Shown here piece after piece: positions 47,643 to 58,901 of a DNA stretch of 64,000 nucleotides. The DNA comes from Parahoeflea alexandrii (GTDB taxonomy: Bacteria > Pseudomonadota > Alphaproteobacteria > Rhizobiales > Rhizobiaceae). Positions within the stretch are counted from its first letter, which is position 1, and each line of letters opens with the position of its first letter. The translations under genes and the position numbers were made by a program. The DNA lies in the NCBI RefSeq assembly GCF_024105735.1, contig NZ_JAAAML010000001.1, positions 806,001-870,000 of the forward strand, written 5' to 3'. Below the pieces are notes generated by a model, which ran no database searches, had not been told where the DNA came from, and saw only the letters and a list, made by a program, of their open reading frames with translations.

Positions 47643-50600
47643 TCAGGCAAGCGAACCCAGCTTTTCCAGCGCCGCTTTCAGCGACTCATCGGAATAGGGT
47701 TTGGTCAGCAGCACCGCTTCGGCGTCGGCGCCTTCAGGGAGCTGGCTCTCTCCGGTGGCGAAGACAATGCCTACGCCCGGTTTTAGTGCCTGCACCTTGC
47801 GGGCCAGTTCACCGCCCTTCATGTCGGGCAGGCCGACATCGGTGACCAGGATGTCGAACTCGTGCTCCGAGGTTGCCGCGAGCGCCTCGGCGGCGGTTCC
47901 GGCCTCGATCACGTCATGGCCCATGTCGGTGAGCATGTCGGCGGTGTTGATGCGGATCAGGGCCTCGTCCTCGACCAGAAGGACTTTGAACTTCCGCTGG
48001 CCGGACGTGGCCGCAGCCGGCTCGGCGTCCCCGACCGGGGTGGCCGTGGCCTGGGCCGAGGACGGGGCGGCTGCCGCCTGCGAGGCCTGTTTCTGGTTGG
48101 CGATCAGATGCCGGATCCTGCCATCCAGCGCCTCGCGGGTATAGGGCTTGGAGAGCAGTTCGACACCGGGGTCGAGCTTGCCGCCATGGACGATGGAGTT
48201 TTCCGTGTAGCCGGATGTGAACAGTACCACCAGATCAGGGTTTATGGCCTTGGCGAGCTTCGCCATCTCGGGGCTCTTCAGCGTGCCCGGCATCACCACA
48301 TCGGTGAACAGGACATCGACCGGAACGCCGCTCTCGATGACGGCCAGGCCGCCCTGGGCGTCGCGCGCGGTCAGGACGCTGTAGCCGAGGTCCTTCAGCG
48401 TCGCGACCACGGTGGCGCGGACATCCTCGTCGTCCTCGACCACGAGAATGGTCTCGGTTCCGCCCGTGGCCGGGCCTGCGGGGGCCTGGATGTCCTGTTC
48501 CTCGTCGGCAAGCGCTCGCGGCAGGTAGATCTTGACCGTCGTGCCCTGGCCGGGTTCGCTGTAAATCTTGATGTGTCCGCCGGACTGCTTGACGAAGCCG
48601 TAGACCATGGACAGGCCGAGCCCGGTGCCCTTGCCTTCGGGCTTGGTCGAGAAGAACGGCTCAAACACCTGCTCGAGCGTGGCTTCATCCATGCCGGCGC
48701 CTGTATCGGTCACCGCAAGCAGCACGTAGTTGCCGCTTTCGACGTCTTCGAGGCCGGCGGTATAGGTGTCGTCGAGCCGCGCATTGGCAGCCTCGATCGT
48801 CAGCTTGCCGGCGCCGTCCATGGCATCACGGGCGTTGATGGCCATGTTCAGGATCGCATTTTCGACCTGGGTCGGATCTGCGGAGGTGTTCCACAGGCCT
48901 TCGGCGACCACGACCTCGATATCTACTGTTTCGCCGATGGAGCGGCGCAGCAGATCGTCCATTCCGCGGACGAAGCGGCCGACATTGATGACCTTCGGCT
49001 CGAGCGGCTGGCGGCGGCTGAAGGCCAGCAGCTGGCTTGCCAGCTTGGCGCCGCGCTGAACGCCAGCAAGGGCATTGTTCACCCGGGTCCCGGCCTGCTC
49101 GTTGCCGGAGACATCCTTGGCCAGAAGCTGCAGGTTTCCGGAGACGACCTGAAGCAGATTGTTGAAGTCGTGCGCGACGCCGCCGGTGAGCTTGCCGATG
49201 GTTTCCATCTTCTGGGACTGCTGCAACGCCTTCTGCGACTGAAGCAGCTCTTCGGTGCGTTCGGCGATCCTCTCTTCCAGTGTTGCGTTGAGTTCCGCCA
49301 GCGCTGCCTCGTTGAGCTTGGCGTGCTCGATGTCGGTGTTGCTGCCAACCCAGCGGCGCACTTCACCGGTCTCGGTCTTGACCGGCGTGGCACGGACCAC
49401 GTGCCAGCGGTAGTTGCCATCGTGGCGGCGGATGCGGAACTCGATCTGGTAGACCTCGCCGGTTTCCACAGAGTGCGACCATGCGGCAGCGGCGGCGGGA
49501 AAATCTTCCGGGTGAACGATGCTGGCCCAGCCATCGCCCTTCAGTCGATCCGCGGTCTCTCCGCTGTAGGCCAGCACACGATCGTTGAGCCATTCGATCT
49601 TGCCGTCGGGTGTTGCGGTCCAGATGTGGTTGAGCAGGGATTGCGACAGCGAGCGGAACTCCTCCTCGCTGGCCCTGAGGGCGAGTTCGGAGCGCTTCTC
49701 CGCGGTGGCATCGGAAAACAGCACGGCGACATTGTCGCTGCCGACACCATCGATGGAAAAGGCCTGGACCTTGAACCAGCGCTGGTTCAGTTCGCTGGCC
49801 GGGAACTCGGTGTTGACCGGCTCACCGGTGCGGGCAACGTTTCCATACAGCTCGAACCAGTGCTGTTCATGTCCCTGGGCAATGTCGCGGCGCATCCACT
49901 TGCCGATCGGATCCTCGATGCCGGTGTGGCGGGTGAAGCTATGGTTGGCCTCGAGGAACTCGTAGTCGACCGGAGTTCCGTCCTCGTCCCAGATCATGCG
50001 GATCACGCAAAAACCGGAGTCGAGGTTCTCGAACAGGTTGCGGTAGCGCTCGCGCTGGGCCAGCGCGTCCATTTCGGCCTTGCGGCGGGCCGTGACGTCA
50101 AACAGGACGCCGGGAAAACGTGCCGGCTTGCCTTCGGCGTCCTTGACCAGCTTGCCCTGGGCCAGCACGTGGGAGACCGATCCGTCAGGCCGGTTGATGC
50201 GGTACTCGGAACTGTAGGCGTCCCCGGATTCGATGGTGCGGACAATCTCGTCGGCAACGCGCGCGCGGTCGCCTTCATGGATGCGATTGATGAATTCCTC
50301 GAGCGGCAGCCCCGTCTCGGCCTGTTTCGGGTCCAGCCCGAAGCTTGCGGCAAAGCGGCCGTCGGTGAAGATCAGATCCTGCGAGACATCCCAGTTCCAC
50401 GAGCCGATGACATCGGCATTGGTCATGGTCAGGTCGAGCCGTTCCTGCAGATGCCTGGTCTGGGAACTCCTGAGCGCCACGACCCGGCCATTGTCGGGCG
50501 TCGGCACCGAGACGGAATCGAGGTCGAGCGCGCCGCTTGCGCCCATGAAGAAGCCGCGATCATCATGGATCTCGCTGAAGGGATGACCGATCATCTCCTC

Positions 50601-50699
50601 GGCCTTCCAGCCGAGCACCCTCTGGGCGCCGTCGCTCCAGCCGGTGATCACCGCATCGGAATCAAGAAAGATCAGCGGAGCTGAAAGGGTTGTGTCCAT
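47643..50699 (-). CDS. Hybrid sensor histidine kinase with PAS domains and two receiver domains
   Basis: A cytoplasmic 1018-residue kinase with no membrane helix. Four PAS/PAC modules occupy residues ~1-470, starting with APLIFLDSDAVITGWSDGAQRVLGW. The dimerisation domain has phospho-accepting His510 in LTGGVAHDFNNLL, and the ATPase domain has NAILNMAINARDAM, GAGMDEATLEQVFEPFFSTK and GTGLGLSMVYGF. Two receiver domains follow, VVEDDEDVRATV...DVLFTDVVMPG and LVEDEALIRIN...DILVTDVGLPD, joined by an Ala/Gln linker. ATG 50699 is used; TTG 50735 is the longer alternative. No response regulator lies beside it. It is divergent from uvrB. Confidence 0.93.
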   Translation of the reverse strand: MDTTLSAPLIFLDSDAVITGWSDGAQRVLGWKAEEMIGHPFSEIHDDRGFFMGASGALDLDSVSVPTPDNGRVVALRSSQTRHLQERLDLTMTNADVIGSWNWDVSQDLIFTDGRFAASFGLDPKQAETGLPLEEFINRIHEGDRARVADEIVRTIESGDAYSSEYRINRPDGSVSHVLAQGKLVKDAEGKPARFPGVLFDVTARRKAEMDALAQRERYRNLFENLDSGFCVIRMIWDEDGTPVDYEFLEANHSFTRHTGIEDPIGKWMRRDIAQGHEQHWFELYGNVARTGEPVNTEFPASELNQRWFKVQAFSIDGVGSDNVAVLFSDATAEKRSELALRASEEEFRSLSQSLLNHIWTATPDGKIEWLNDRVLAYSGETADRLKGDGWASIVHPEDFPAAAAAWSHSVETGEVYQIEFRIRRHDGNYRWHVVRATPVKTETGEVRRWVGSNTDIEHAKLNEAALAELNATLEERIAERTEELLQSQKALQQSQKMETIGKLTGGVAHDFNNLLQVVSGNLQLLAKDVSGNEQAGTRVNNALAGVQRGAKLASQLLAFSRRQPLEPKVINVGRFVRGMDDLLRRSIGETVDIEVVVAEGLWNTSADPTQVENAILNMAINARDAMDGAGKLTIEAANARLDDTYTAGLEDVESGNYVLLAVTDTGAGMDEATLEQVFEPFFSTKPEGKGTGLGLSMVYGFVKQSGGHIKIYSEPGQGTTVKIYLPRALADEEQDIQAPAGPATGGTETILVVEDDEDVRATVVATLKDLGYSVLTARDAQGGLAVIESGVPVDVLFTDVVMPGTLKSPEMAKLAKAINPDLVVLFTSGYTENSIVHGGKLDPGVELLSKPYTREALDGRIRHLIANQKQASQAAAAPSSAQATATPVGDAEPAAATSGQRKFKVLLVEDEALIRINTADMLTDMGHDVIEAGTAAEALAATSEHEFDILVTDVGLPDMKGGELARKVQALKPGVGIVFATGESQLPEGADAEAVLLTKPYSDESLKAALEKLGSLA

Positions 50700-50857
50700 A
50701 ATATCTTCGTCACTGAGATGAGGCCGGATGGTCAAGAGCTAGGCATGATTCCGGAGAGCTTCGGTTTTGCGCGTGACTGTTTAGCACATCCCGGTGACCA
50801 GCCTATACCCATAAATTGCATATGGTTTTTCCCCGCTCACGGGGGCGGGGTTGACGG

Positions 50858-50877
50858 CGGCTGGTCCGGACCAGCCG
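50858..50877. promoter_or_regulatory. 20-bp perfect palindrome with adjacent G tract
   Basis: CGGCTGGTCC followed directly by its reverse complement, then a run of eight to nine G residues (50877-50885). It lies in the divergent gap between the hybrid kinase and uvrB. It may be an operator or the first hairpin of a leader; no regulator is known. Confidence 0.4.
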
Positions 50878-50886
50878 GGGGGGGGA

Positions 50887-50927
50887 GGGCCATGCTGACA
50901 TCTGCTGTCAGTATGGCCCGTTTTCGT
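50887..50927 (+). terminator. Terminator-like hairpin before uvrB
   Basis: The arms GGGCCATGCTGACA and TGTCAGTATGGCCC (one G-U pair) enclose a 5-base loop TCTGC, followed by GTTTTCGTTCC. This resembles an intrinsic terminator on the plus strand, 66 bases before the uvrB start, although no plus-strand gene lies close upstream. It may be an attenuator of uvrB or the end of a short RNA. Confidence 0.5.
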
Positions 50928-50985
50928 TCCCCTTTTGCCCCTTAGACCTCTTTCTTTCGCCGCAGACTCTGCCCATATTGCCGCC

Positions 50986-53964
<2,979 letters not shown>

Positions 53965-53988
53965 GGAGCTGCAAGCGCGATGCTGTCC

Positions 53989-54174
53989 TTCTCCCCCTTG
54001 GTGGGGGAGAATGGAATTTCAGCGCCTTGGCTTCAGCCAAGTGCTAGAAATTCCAAGAGAGGGGGTATTTGCTGCAAAACCGCCGTACACCCCGACCCCC
54101 TCACCAACAAAATCTGAGGTTTAGCCTTCGGCTAAGCCCTCGATTTTGTGTCCTCTCCCACCAAGGGAGAGGGG
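53989..54174. repeat. Palindromic intergenic element, copy A
   Basis: A 186-base mosaic of hairpins after uvrB: TTCTCCCCC/GGGGGAGAA at the left end, GGAATTTC/GAAATTCC (54013-54054) enclosing CTTGGCT/AGCCAAG, AGGGGGT/ACCCCC in the middle, AAAATC/GATTTT (54109-54147) enclosing TTAGCC/GGCTAA, and CCTCTCCC/GGGAGAGG at the right end. A second copy lies at 55077-55264. It resembles the mosaic intergenic repeats (RIME type) of rhizobia. It has no reading frame. Confidence 0.85.
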
Positions 54175-54328
54175 AACGCGGTATCCAGACCGGTTAGGTT
54201 GCTAACAGAACAGACCGGATGGGGTGTTTACATTCCGCCGACATGGAACCAATCGTCCCATCCGGCGTTGTCACGGTCCCACACACAGGCGCGCACCTCC
54301 GCCGCACGCTCATTCCAGGATCACAGCC

Positions 54329-54472
54329 ATGTCCCGCAACACGCTTGCCATCGTCATTGCCATTGTCGTCGTCGGCGCCGCCATCCTCGGCTACATGGTC
54401 TACCAGGACCAGCAGACCTCCGGCGTCGAGATCAAGATCGGCGAGAGCGGCCTGTCGATCGAGGAGAAGTAG
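54329..54472 (+). CDS. Small single-pass membrane protein (47 aa)
   Basis: A 47-residue protein: MSRNTLAIVIAIVVVGAAILGYMVY forms one membrane helix at the N-terminus and a short acidic tail ends SGLSIEEK. ATG 54329 follows an AGGA site. Proteins of this shape are widely found in rhizobia but have no assigned role. It lies between two intergenic repeat elements. Confidence 0.65.
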   Translation: MSRNTLAIVIAIVVVGAAILGYMVYQDQQTSGVEIKIGESGLSIEEK

Positions 54473-54638
54473 GGGCAGCTACCGGGGCGCCGCCGGGATC
54501 GCCATTTCCCGCGCATTTTCATCAAATCCGCAGCTTTGCGTTTACCCGTGCCCAAGGCGGCGGGCGGTAGGCTTGTGCGCGAACCATGGTTCAGCCGAAG
54601 CCTGATGCAGGCCGCCAGCCGCAGGGGAGTCCGCAGCA

Positions 54639-54947
54639 ATGTCCGCCGAGATGCTCCGATCGTCCGTCCCGCCCTTCGGGCCGCTTGCCTCCCGGTCGTC
54701 TTCTCCCGCCGGCTTGGCCGCGGCGCCGGACCTGACCGCGACCAGTGCCGCGCCGCAGCCGGTCAAGGCCCCGGCCCCGCGCGTGCGTCCGGTCTGGCCG
54801 GATCCCGCCACGATCAATCTCGCCGGCGAACTGCTCGACCTGAGCAGCACCACCATCGCCTACACCGGAACCATCACCCTGCCCGACACCGGTGCCGACT
54901 TCTGGGCCCTGCTGGCCGCGGCGCTGGGCGAGGGCAGGCGGGGGTAG
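54639..54947 (+). CDS. Hypothetical protein (102 aa), tentative
   Basis: A 102-residue Pro/Ala-rich frame with no family recognised. The second half (PDPATINLAGELLDLSSTTIAYTGTITLPDTGADFWALLAAALGEG) has a plausible folded pattern. A GGGGAG stretch lies 11 bases before ATG 54639. It could be a real small gene or chance coding in GC-rich DNA. Confidence 0.4.
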   Translation: MSAEMLRSSVPPFGPLASRSSSPAGLAAAPDLTATSAAPQPVKAPAPRVRPVWPDPATINLAGELLDLSSTTIAYTGTITLPDTGADFWALLAAALGEGRRG

Positions 54948-55662
54948 GGGCACCTTGCCGGACGCGGACGATCTCCCCCTTGCGGTGGGAGACTTCGGAG
55001 CGGTGACCAGAGACCAGAAGACGGAGGTTTCGATTTCAGCGAACGAAGGCCTGAGCGCGACGCCGGCTGCGGCCCCTCTCCCCCCTGGTGGGGGAGAAAG
55101 CGATTTCAGCGCCTTGGCTTCAGCCAAGTGCTAGAAATCGCAAGAGAGGGGGTCTTGCTGCGCCATCGGCTCTTGCCCCGGACCCCCTCACCAACAAAAT
55201 CTGCGACTTGGCCCTGCCGGTCCAAGACCGCGATTTTGTGTCCTCTCCCACAAGGGGAGAGGGGCAGCGCGATTGCCCGCGCCGCCGGACCGTGCCGCCG
55301 CATTGGGCGGCGCCGGGACGTTTGATGATCCTGGCTTCGGCCAAGTGTCGGAAAACGAATGCTGTCCGGGTTCGAATTCCGGTATTCCATCTCGTAATCT
55401 CATCCCGAAAAGTCAGCCCGGCATTCTCCAGACCTTGATGCGGAAACTTCACCAGGCCGTTTGAAGGCTTTTTGGTCGTTCGAACCATGTCGGTCAGGTG
55501 TCGGCGGCTCATCACATCTGATGATTACGCGTCAGTGCCGGTGGACCAGTATCAGGTCACACAACGACAAGAGGCACGGGTGAGATGATCAGCCCGGACG
55601 ACCCAATGACAGGATCGCAACAATCCACAGGACCCACACAGGGACGACGAAGGGGAAATGCC
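54948..55662. other. Gene-free stretch around repeat copy B
   Basis: About 715 bases without a supported gene. It contains repeat copy B (55077-55264). After that, 55265-55560 shows no reading frame with support; a short GGTTCGAATTCC segment near 55369 looks like a tRNA T-arm but nothing else of a tRNA surrounds it. Bases 55560-55662 should hold the promoter of the Lys-rich secreted protein gene. Confidence 0.5.
55077..55264. repeat. Palindromic intergenic element, copy B
   Basis: A second copy of the element at 53989-54174, in the same orientation. The central hairpin is GCGATTTC/GAAATCGC (55100-55141) where copy A has GGAATTTC/GAAATTCC, with two compensating pair changes; the right-hand hairpin reads GCG/CGC inside AAAATC/GATTTT (55196-55237) where copy A has GAGG/CCTC. 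The loop region CTTGGCTTCAGCCAAG is identical. Confidence 0.85.
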
Positions 55663-56151
55663 ATGATCGCCAGGAGAATTGCACAAATCGCTCTCGCTTT
55701 TGCCATCGCCGTTGGCGGCATTCAGTTTACCGCCCCCGCAATGGCGAATGAAGGCGGCGGCCCACCGCTGGGCGAAAGCCGGCTGGGTGTGACCAAGAAG
55801 GCGAAGAAGACGTTCAAACAGCGCGCCGCGGAACGGCGGGCCGAGCAGGCTGCGAAGAAAGAGGCCAAGGCGAAAGCCAAGGCCGAGGCCAAGAAGGCGA
55901 AGCAGACAGCCAAAGACAAGAAACGCCTGAACGATGCCAAAAAGAGCGTGGCGCACCTCGAAAGGGAACTCAAAAGGCTCGAAAGGGAGCGCAAGACGAA
56001 GGTCTGGAAGACGAATTCCGAGGTTCGCAAGCACCTGGCCGAGATCAAATCGGTCGAGCGCAACATCAAGCACTCCAAGCGCACGATCCGCACCATGGAA
56101 AAGAAGCTGGGCATCAAGCGCCCGTTGCTCGGCATCTTCCTCGTCAACTGA
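55663..56151 (+). CDS. Secreted Lys/Ala-rich coiled-coil protein
   Basis: A 162-residue protein with a signal peptide (RRIAQIALAFAIAVGGIQFTAPAMA), then a long Lys/Ala/Glu/Arg-rich stretch (residues ~45-150) predicted to be one extended coiled coil. It ends KRPLLGIFLVN. It is strongly basic, so it could bind nucleic acid or cell-wall polymers in the periplasm. No known family. ATG 55663 follows AAGGGGAAAT. Composition is repetitive but in frame throughout. Confidence 0.7.
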   Translation: MIARRIAQIALAFAIAVGGIQFTAPAMANEGGGPPLGESRLGVTKKAKKTFKQRAAERRAEQAAKKEAKAKAKAEAKKAKQTAKDKKRLNDAKKSVAHLERELKRLERERKTKVWKTNSEVRKHLAEIKSVERNIKHSKRTIRTMEKKLGIKRPLLGIFLVN

Positions 56152-56231
56152 CGCGGCGGATGTCAGGAGCAGACCATCTCGCTCCTTGCGGCGGGGTTTG
56201 CAGCCTGGACGAGACCCGCGGCTCGCGCCTG

Positions 56232-56357
56232 ATCTCCCCCCTTGCGGGGGAGATGTCACCGTAGGTGACAGAGGGGGGTAATCACTCCCCTCGCGCCAGC
56301 CTCGCGTTCACCCCCCTCTGTCGGCGATGCCGACATCTCCCCCGCAAGGGGGGAGAT
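56232..56357. repeat. Large palindromic intergenic element
   Basis: An inverted repeat with ~48-base arms. Left arm: ATCTCCCCCC-TTGC-GGGGGAGATGTC, a small inner hairpin, then AGAGGGGGGT. The right arm is its reverse complement except in the inner hairpin, which reads GTCACC/GGTGAC on the left and TCGGC/GCCGA on the right. Each arm also folds on itself. Similar palindromes are abundant in rhizobial intergenic DNA. Confidence 0.85.
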
Positions 56358-56373
56358 TGGCGGTACCGGACCC

Positions 56374-56456
56374 TCCGTCGTCATCCCGGCCTTGAGCCAG
56401 GATCCAGTAGAGCCTGCGCCTGCAGGCGCGGGAGACTCTTTGAAGCCTACGGTCTA
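56374..56456. repeat. Truncated copy of the 57237-57357 element
   Basis: Shares CCGTCGTCATCC, TTGAG/CCGAG, GGATCCA and CTTTGAAGC, in the same order, with the left half of the element at 57237-57357, but the closing arm is missing. An internal 14-base palindrome, GCGCCTGCAGGCGC, lies at about 56415-56428. Confidence 0.6.
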
Positions 56457-57236
56457 GGTGAGGTGATGCCATGTTTGATTTCATTGCTCCCTCATTCCTC
56501 ACTTTTCATCCCCACCCTCCACCCCCATGCCATACTCGCTCCACTCCCGCTGCCGGATGGATCGCGAACGTTTCGATGCAGGCGGGAGGGAATGTCCGGG
56601 GCCGGGCGTGCTGACGTGGCGCGCGAGGTTTCGGGAGGCGGAGGCCATCGGGGTTCCGCTGGCGGCACCGGTTTTCGCGGGGCAAGTTCCCGAGTACGCC
56701 AGTGGAAAGCCAGCCACCGGGCCGGGATCGTTCCGCGTCCGCCTGAAAAGGCGGGCGAGGGGCGGGTCACCGGGCCGGGCCTGTGGCGGACATGGCGGGC
56801 CGGAAACGGCCGGCCAGGGTCCGTGCCGGAACCCGCGCCAAAAGCATCTCTCGCGGTCTGTCCGGATCGCGGCCGGAGCAATCCGGGCGGAGGGCCCTGA
56901 AGAGGGGCAGGTGGATAAGCCAACCTTCGCGTCATGCAGGCCGCCGCCTGTCGGATGCCGGACAGCATCCGGCGAGTTCCGGGCCGCGCGCGCTCAGCGC
57001 CACCCATGATGCGGGACCCTTGCCGGTCGCCGCATCACCAACACCCATCCCAGAGGCACTGCCCGCGTGCGGCCCTCCGGACTGCCCGCCTGTCGCGCGA
57101 AAGTGCCTGCACTTGAGCGATAACGTACAGGCGCCGCAAAAAGTATTTCCCACACCCCGGCGGAGATTTTCGCGCGGGCGCGGTTTCGGCTGTCTGAAGC
57201 GCGTCGTGACGCCTGAGCGGGATGCAACTTCGGCCT

Positions 57237-57357
57237 CCCACCGTCGTCATCCTCGGCCCCCGAGCCGTGGATCCATTCCGTGGTCTCTCGGCCACTGCAG
57301 TCTTTGAAGCGTCACGGCATGGATCCTCGCCTCAAGGGCGAGGATGACGACGGTGGG
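57237..57357. repeat. Inverted-repeat intergenic element
   Basis: The arms CCCACCGTCGTCATCCTCG (57237-57255) and its reverse complement (57339-57357) match perfectly, and the pairing continues with interruptions through GTGGATCCATTCCGTG and CACGGCATGGATCCTCG. The loop is about 30 bases. It lies just after the YARHG gene (minus strand) and could also act as its transcript end. Confidence 0.8.
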
Positions 57358-57379
57358 GGGTGTTCAAGCGCCCAGCCCC

Positions 57380-57655
57380 CTAGTTGTTGACCTTGCAGCC
57401 GCGGCGGCGCTCCTCGGCCTGGATCTGGGCCACCCGGCGCTGTTCCCATTGGCTCAGGGTCGGGTTCCTGGTCCAGCAGTCGGCATTGTTGAAGGTGCGC
57501 TGGCCGAGATTTGTGGAGAAGCAGTAGCCGTTGCGGTCATAGATCGCGTTGCGCTCGTACCAGAGATCCCAGCAACTGGCGGCAGAGGCCGCGGGGACGA
57601 GGCCGGTGAGGCCGACGAGCAGGCCGGCGGCGAATATCATCGGGGTGGATTTCAT
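57380..57655 (-). CDS. YARHG domain secreted protein
   Basis: A 91-residue exported protein. A signal peptide (STPMIFAAGLLVGLTGLVPAASA) precedes a YARHG-like domain: CWDLWYERNAIYDRNGYCFSTNLGQRTFNNADCW, with four Cys that probably form disulfides, and a helical tail (LSQWEQRRVAQIQAEERRRGC). ATG 57655 has AAGGAG six bases upstream. Function unknown; the domain is thought to act outside the cell. Confidence 0.85.
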   Translation of the reverse strand: MKSTPMIFAAGLLVGLTGLVPAASAASCWDLWYERNAIYDRNGYCFSTNLGQRTFNNADCWTRNPTLSQWEQRRVAQIQAEERRRGCKVNN

Positions 57656-57924
57656 CTGCATCTCCTTTGCATGCGCGGCACGAACCCGGTGTGCCGGGCC
57701 GCCCTGTCTCCATCGCTATCCGCCCGTCAGCCCTGCGCATTGATGCACATCAACGAATGTGTCCGTCGCCCGGCCTTTCGGGGCTCTGCACCGCAGTCCC
57801 GGCTGGAGGAGTGGGCGCAGCCGGGCAGACCGATCTGCTGAAGTCGGTGGGGTGCTTGGCGGCGGGGTGCTTGGCGGCGGGCTGTGCGTTGTGCCACCAT
57901 GGGCCGAACCATGAGAGGCGCTTC

Positions 57925-58140
57925 ATGTCCGATATCGGCTCGATCTTTTCCACCTGGGACATCATCGTGATGATCCTCGTCGCCTGCGCGCCGGGGTTCG
58001 TGATCGGCGCCGCATTCGGCGCCTGGCGCGGGTTTGGCAAAAACCCCGGGCGCCGTCTCAGGGGCGCCATAGTTTTCGGCTTGACCGGTTTCGCGCTGGC
58101 CTTCGCCGGCTGGTGGTTCTATCTGATGGTGTTCAAGTGA
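57925..58140 (+). CDS. Small two-helix membrane protein (71 aa)
   Basis: A 71-residue protein with two hydrophobic segments, WDIIVMILVACAPGFVIGAAFGA and GAIVFGLTGFALAFAGWWFYLMVF, joined by a basic loop (GFGKNPGRRLRG). ATG 57925 follows GAGAGG. The DUF922 gene starts five bases after its stop, so they are probably co-transcribed. Role unknown. Confidence 0.65.
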   Translation: MSDIGSIFSTWDIIVMILVACAPGFVIGAAFGAWRGFGKNPGRRLRGAIVFGLTGFALAFAGWWFYLMVFK

Positions 58141-58145
58141 GGCCC

Positions 58146-58754
58146 ATGCGCGTGACCCGACATACACTCTCCGCCGCCTTCTTGGTGGCATGTGCCGCCG
58201 TTGCGGCGCAACCGGCGCTGGCCTGGACCGCGGTCGAGCAGGTGAAGACCTATCCGGTCTATGGAAAGTCGGGCCCGGAGCTCTACGAGTCGATCGGCCA
58301 GAACGGGCCGGTGATCTCGGGGGATCGCCGCACCATCGCCCACACCACGTTCAAGCTGACCTGGGGCCGCGATTACCGCGAGCGCGCCGATGGCAGCTGC
58401 GTGATTGCACGAAATGTGCCGAAGCTGATCATCACCTACACGCTGCCGAAGCCGCGCGAGGGGCTGCCACAGGGCGTGGCCTCGAGCTGGAAGCGGTTCT
58501 ATGACGGGCTGGCCGAACATGAGCGGGTGCACGGGCAGCACATCATCGAGATGGTGCAGGCGATCGAGGCAGTCAGCGTCGGGCTCTCCGCGCCGAACGA
58601 TCCGGGCTGCCACAAGGTGCGCGCCGAGCTGCAGACCCATCTCAAGCGGCTGTCGGACGAGCAGCGCGCCCGTGGCCGCGCCTTCGACCGGGTCGAAATG
58701 GGCGATGGCGGCGCGGTGCATCAGCTGGTTCTGGGGCTCCTGACCGGCCGCTGA
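58146..58754 (+). CDS. DUF922 secreted protein, putative Zn protease
   Basis: A 202-residue exported protein with a signal peptide (TLSAAFLVACAAVAAQPALA). The DUF922 core follows: VYGKSGPELYESIGQNGP, HTTFKLTWGRDYRERADGSCVIARNVPKLIITYTLPK and the metallopeptidase-like LAEHERVHGQHIIEMVQAIE (HExxH variant HERVH). DUF922 proteins are predicted secreted Zn proteases; no substrate is known. ATG 58146 follows the small membrane-protein gene. Confidence 0.87.
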   Translation: MRVTRHTLSAAFLVACAAVAAQPALAWTAVEQVKTYPVYGKSGPELYESIGQNGPVISGDRRTIAHTTFKLTWGRDYRERADGSCVIARNVPKLIITYTLPKPREGLPQGVASSWKRFYDGLAEHERVHGQHIIEMVQAIEAVSVGLSAPNDPGCHKVRAELQTHLKRLSDEQRARGRAFDRVEMGDGGAVHQLVLGLLTGR

Positions 58755-58901
58755 GCCGGGATTGCAGGGGCAGGGCGGCCGGTCGCCGGGATGCTGCCTG
58801 CCGGATTGTGGCGGCCTCTGGGGAAAGCCCGATTTGGCTTGCGGCGCCGAGTTGGGCTGCTAGGCTCGGGGACCGCTTCGGGGCCAGAATCAGGACGCCG
58901 C

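Larger units (their letters stand above)
56152..57379. other. Gene-free stretch with several palindromic elements
   Basis: About 1.2 kb. It holds the palindrome at 56232-56357, a half-copy of another element at about 56374-56456 and its fuller copy at 57237-57357. Between them (56460-57230) I see long open frames on both strands, as expected in very GC-rich DNA, but none with a ribosome site, signal peptide or family motif. I annotate no gene. Confidence 0.55.

Noticed and set aside
47862-50684. A 940-codon open frame on the plus strand
   Set aside because: Antisense shadow of the hybrid histidine kinase, whose PAS, kinase and receiver motifs are all on the other strand.
55369-55388. A segment resembling a tRNA T arm (GGTTCGAATTCC)
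   Set aside because: The 5-bp stem pairs, but no acceptor, D or anticodon arms surround it, so it is at most a remnant and more likely chance.
56265-56900. A 211-codon open frame on the plus strand
   Set aside because: It translates the palindromic repeats and Pro/Arg/Gly-rich GC-rich DNA; it has no motif, no ribosome site and no signal peptide.
53989-57357. Possible CRISPR array from repeated palindromes
   Set aside because: The repeats are long, few, of different families and not separated by equal spacers; no cas gene lies nearby.
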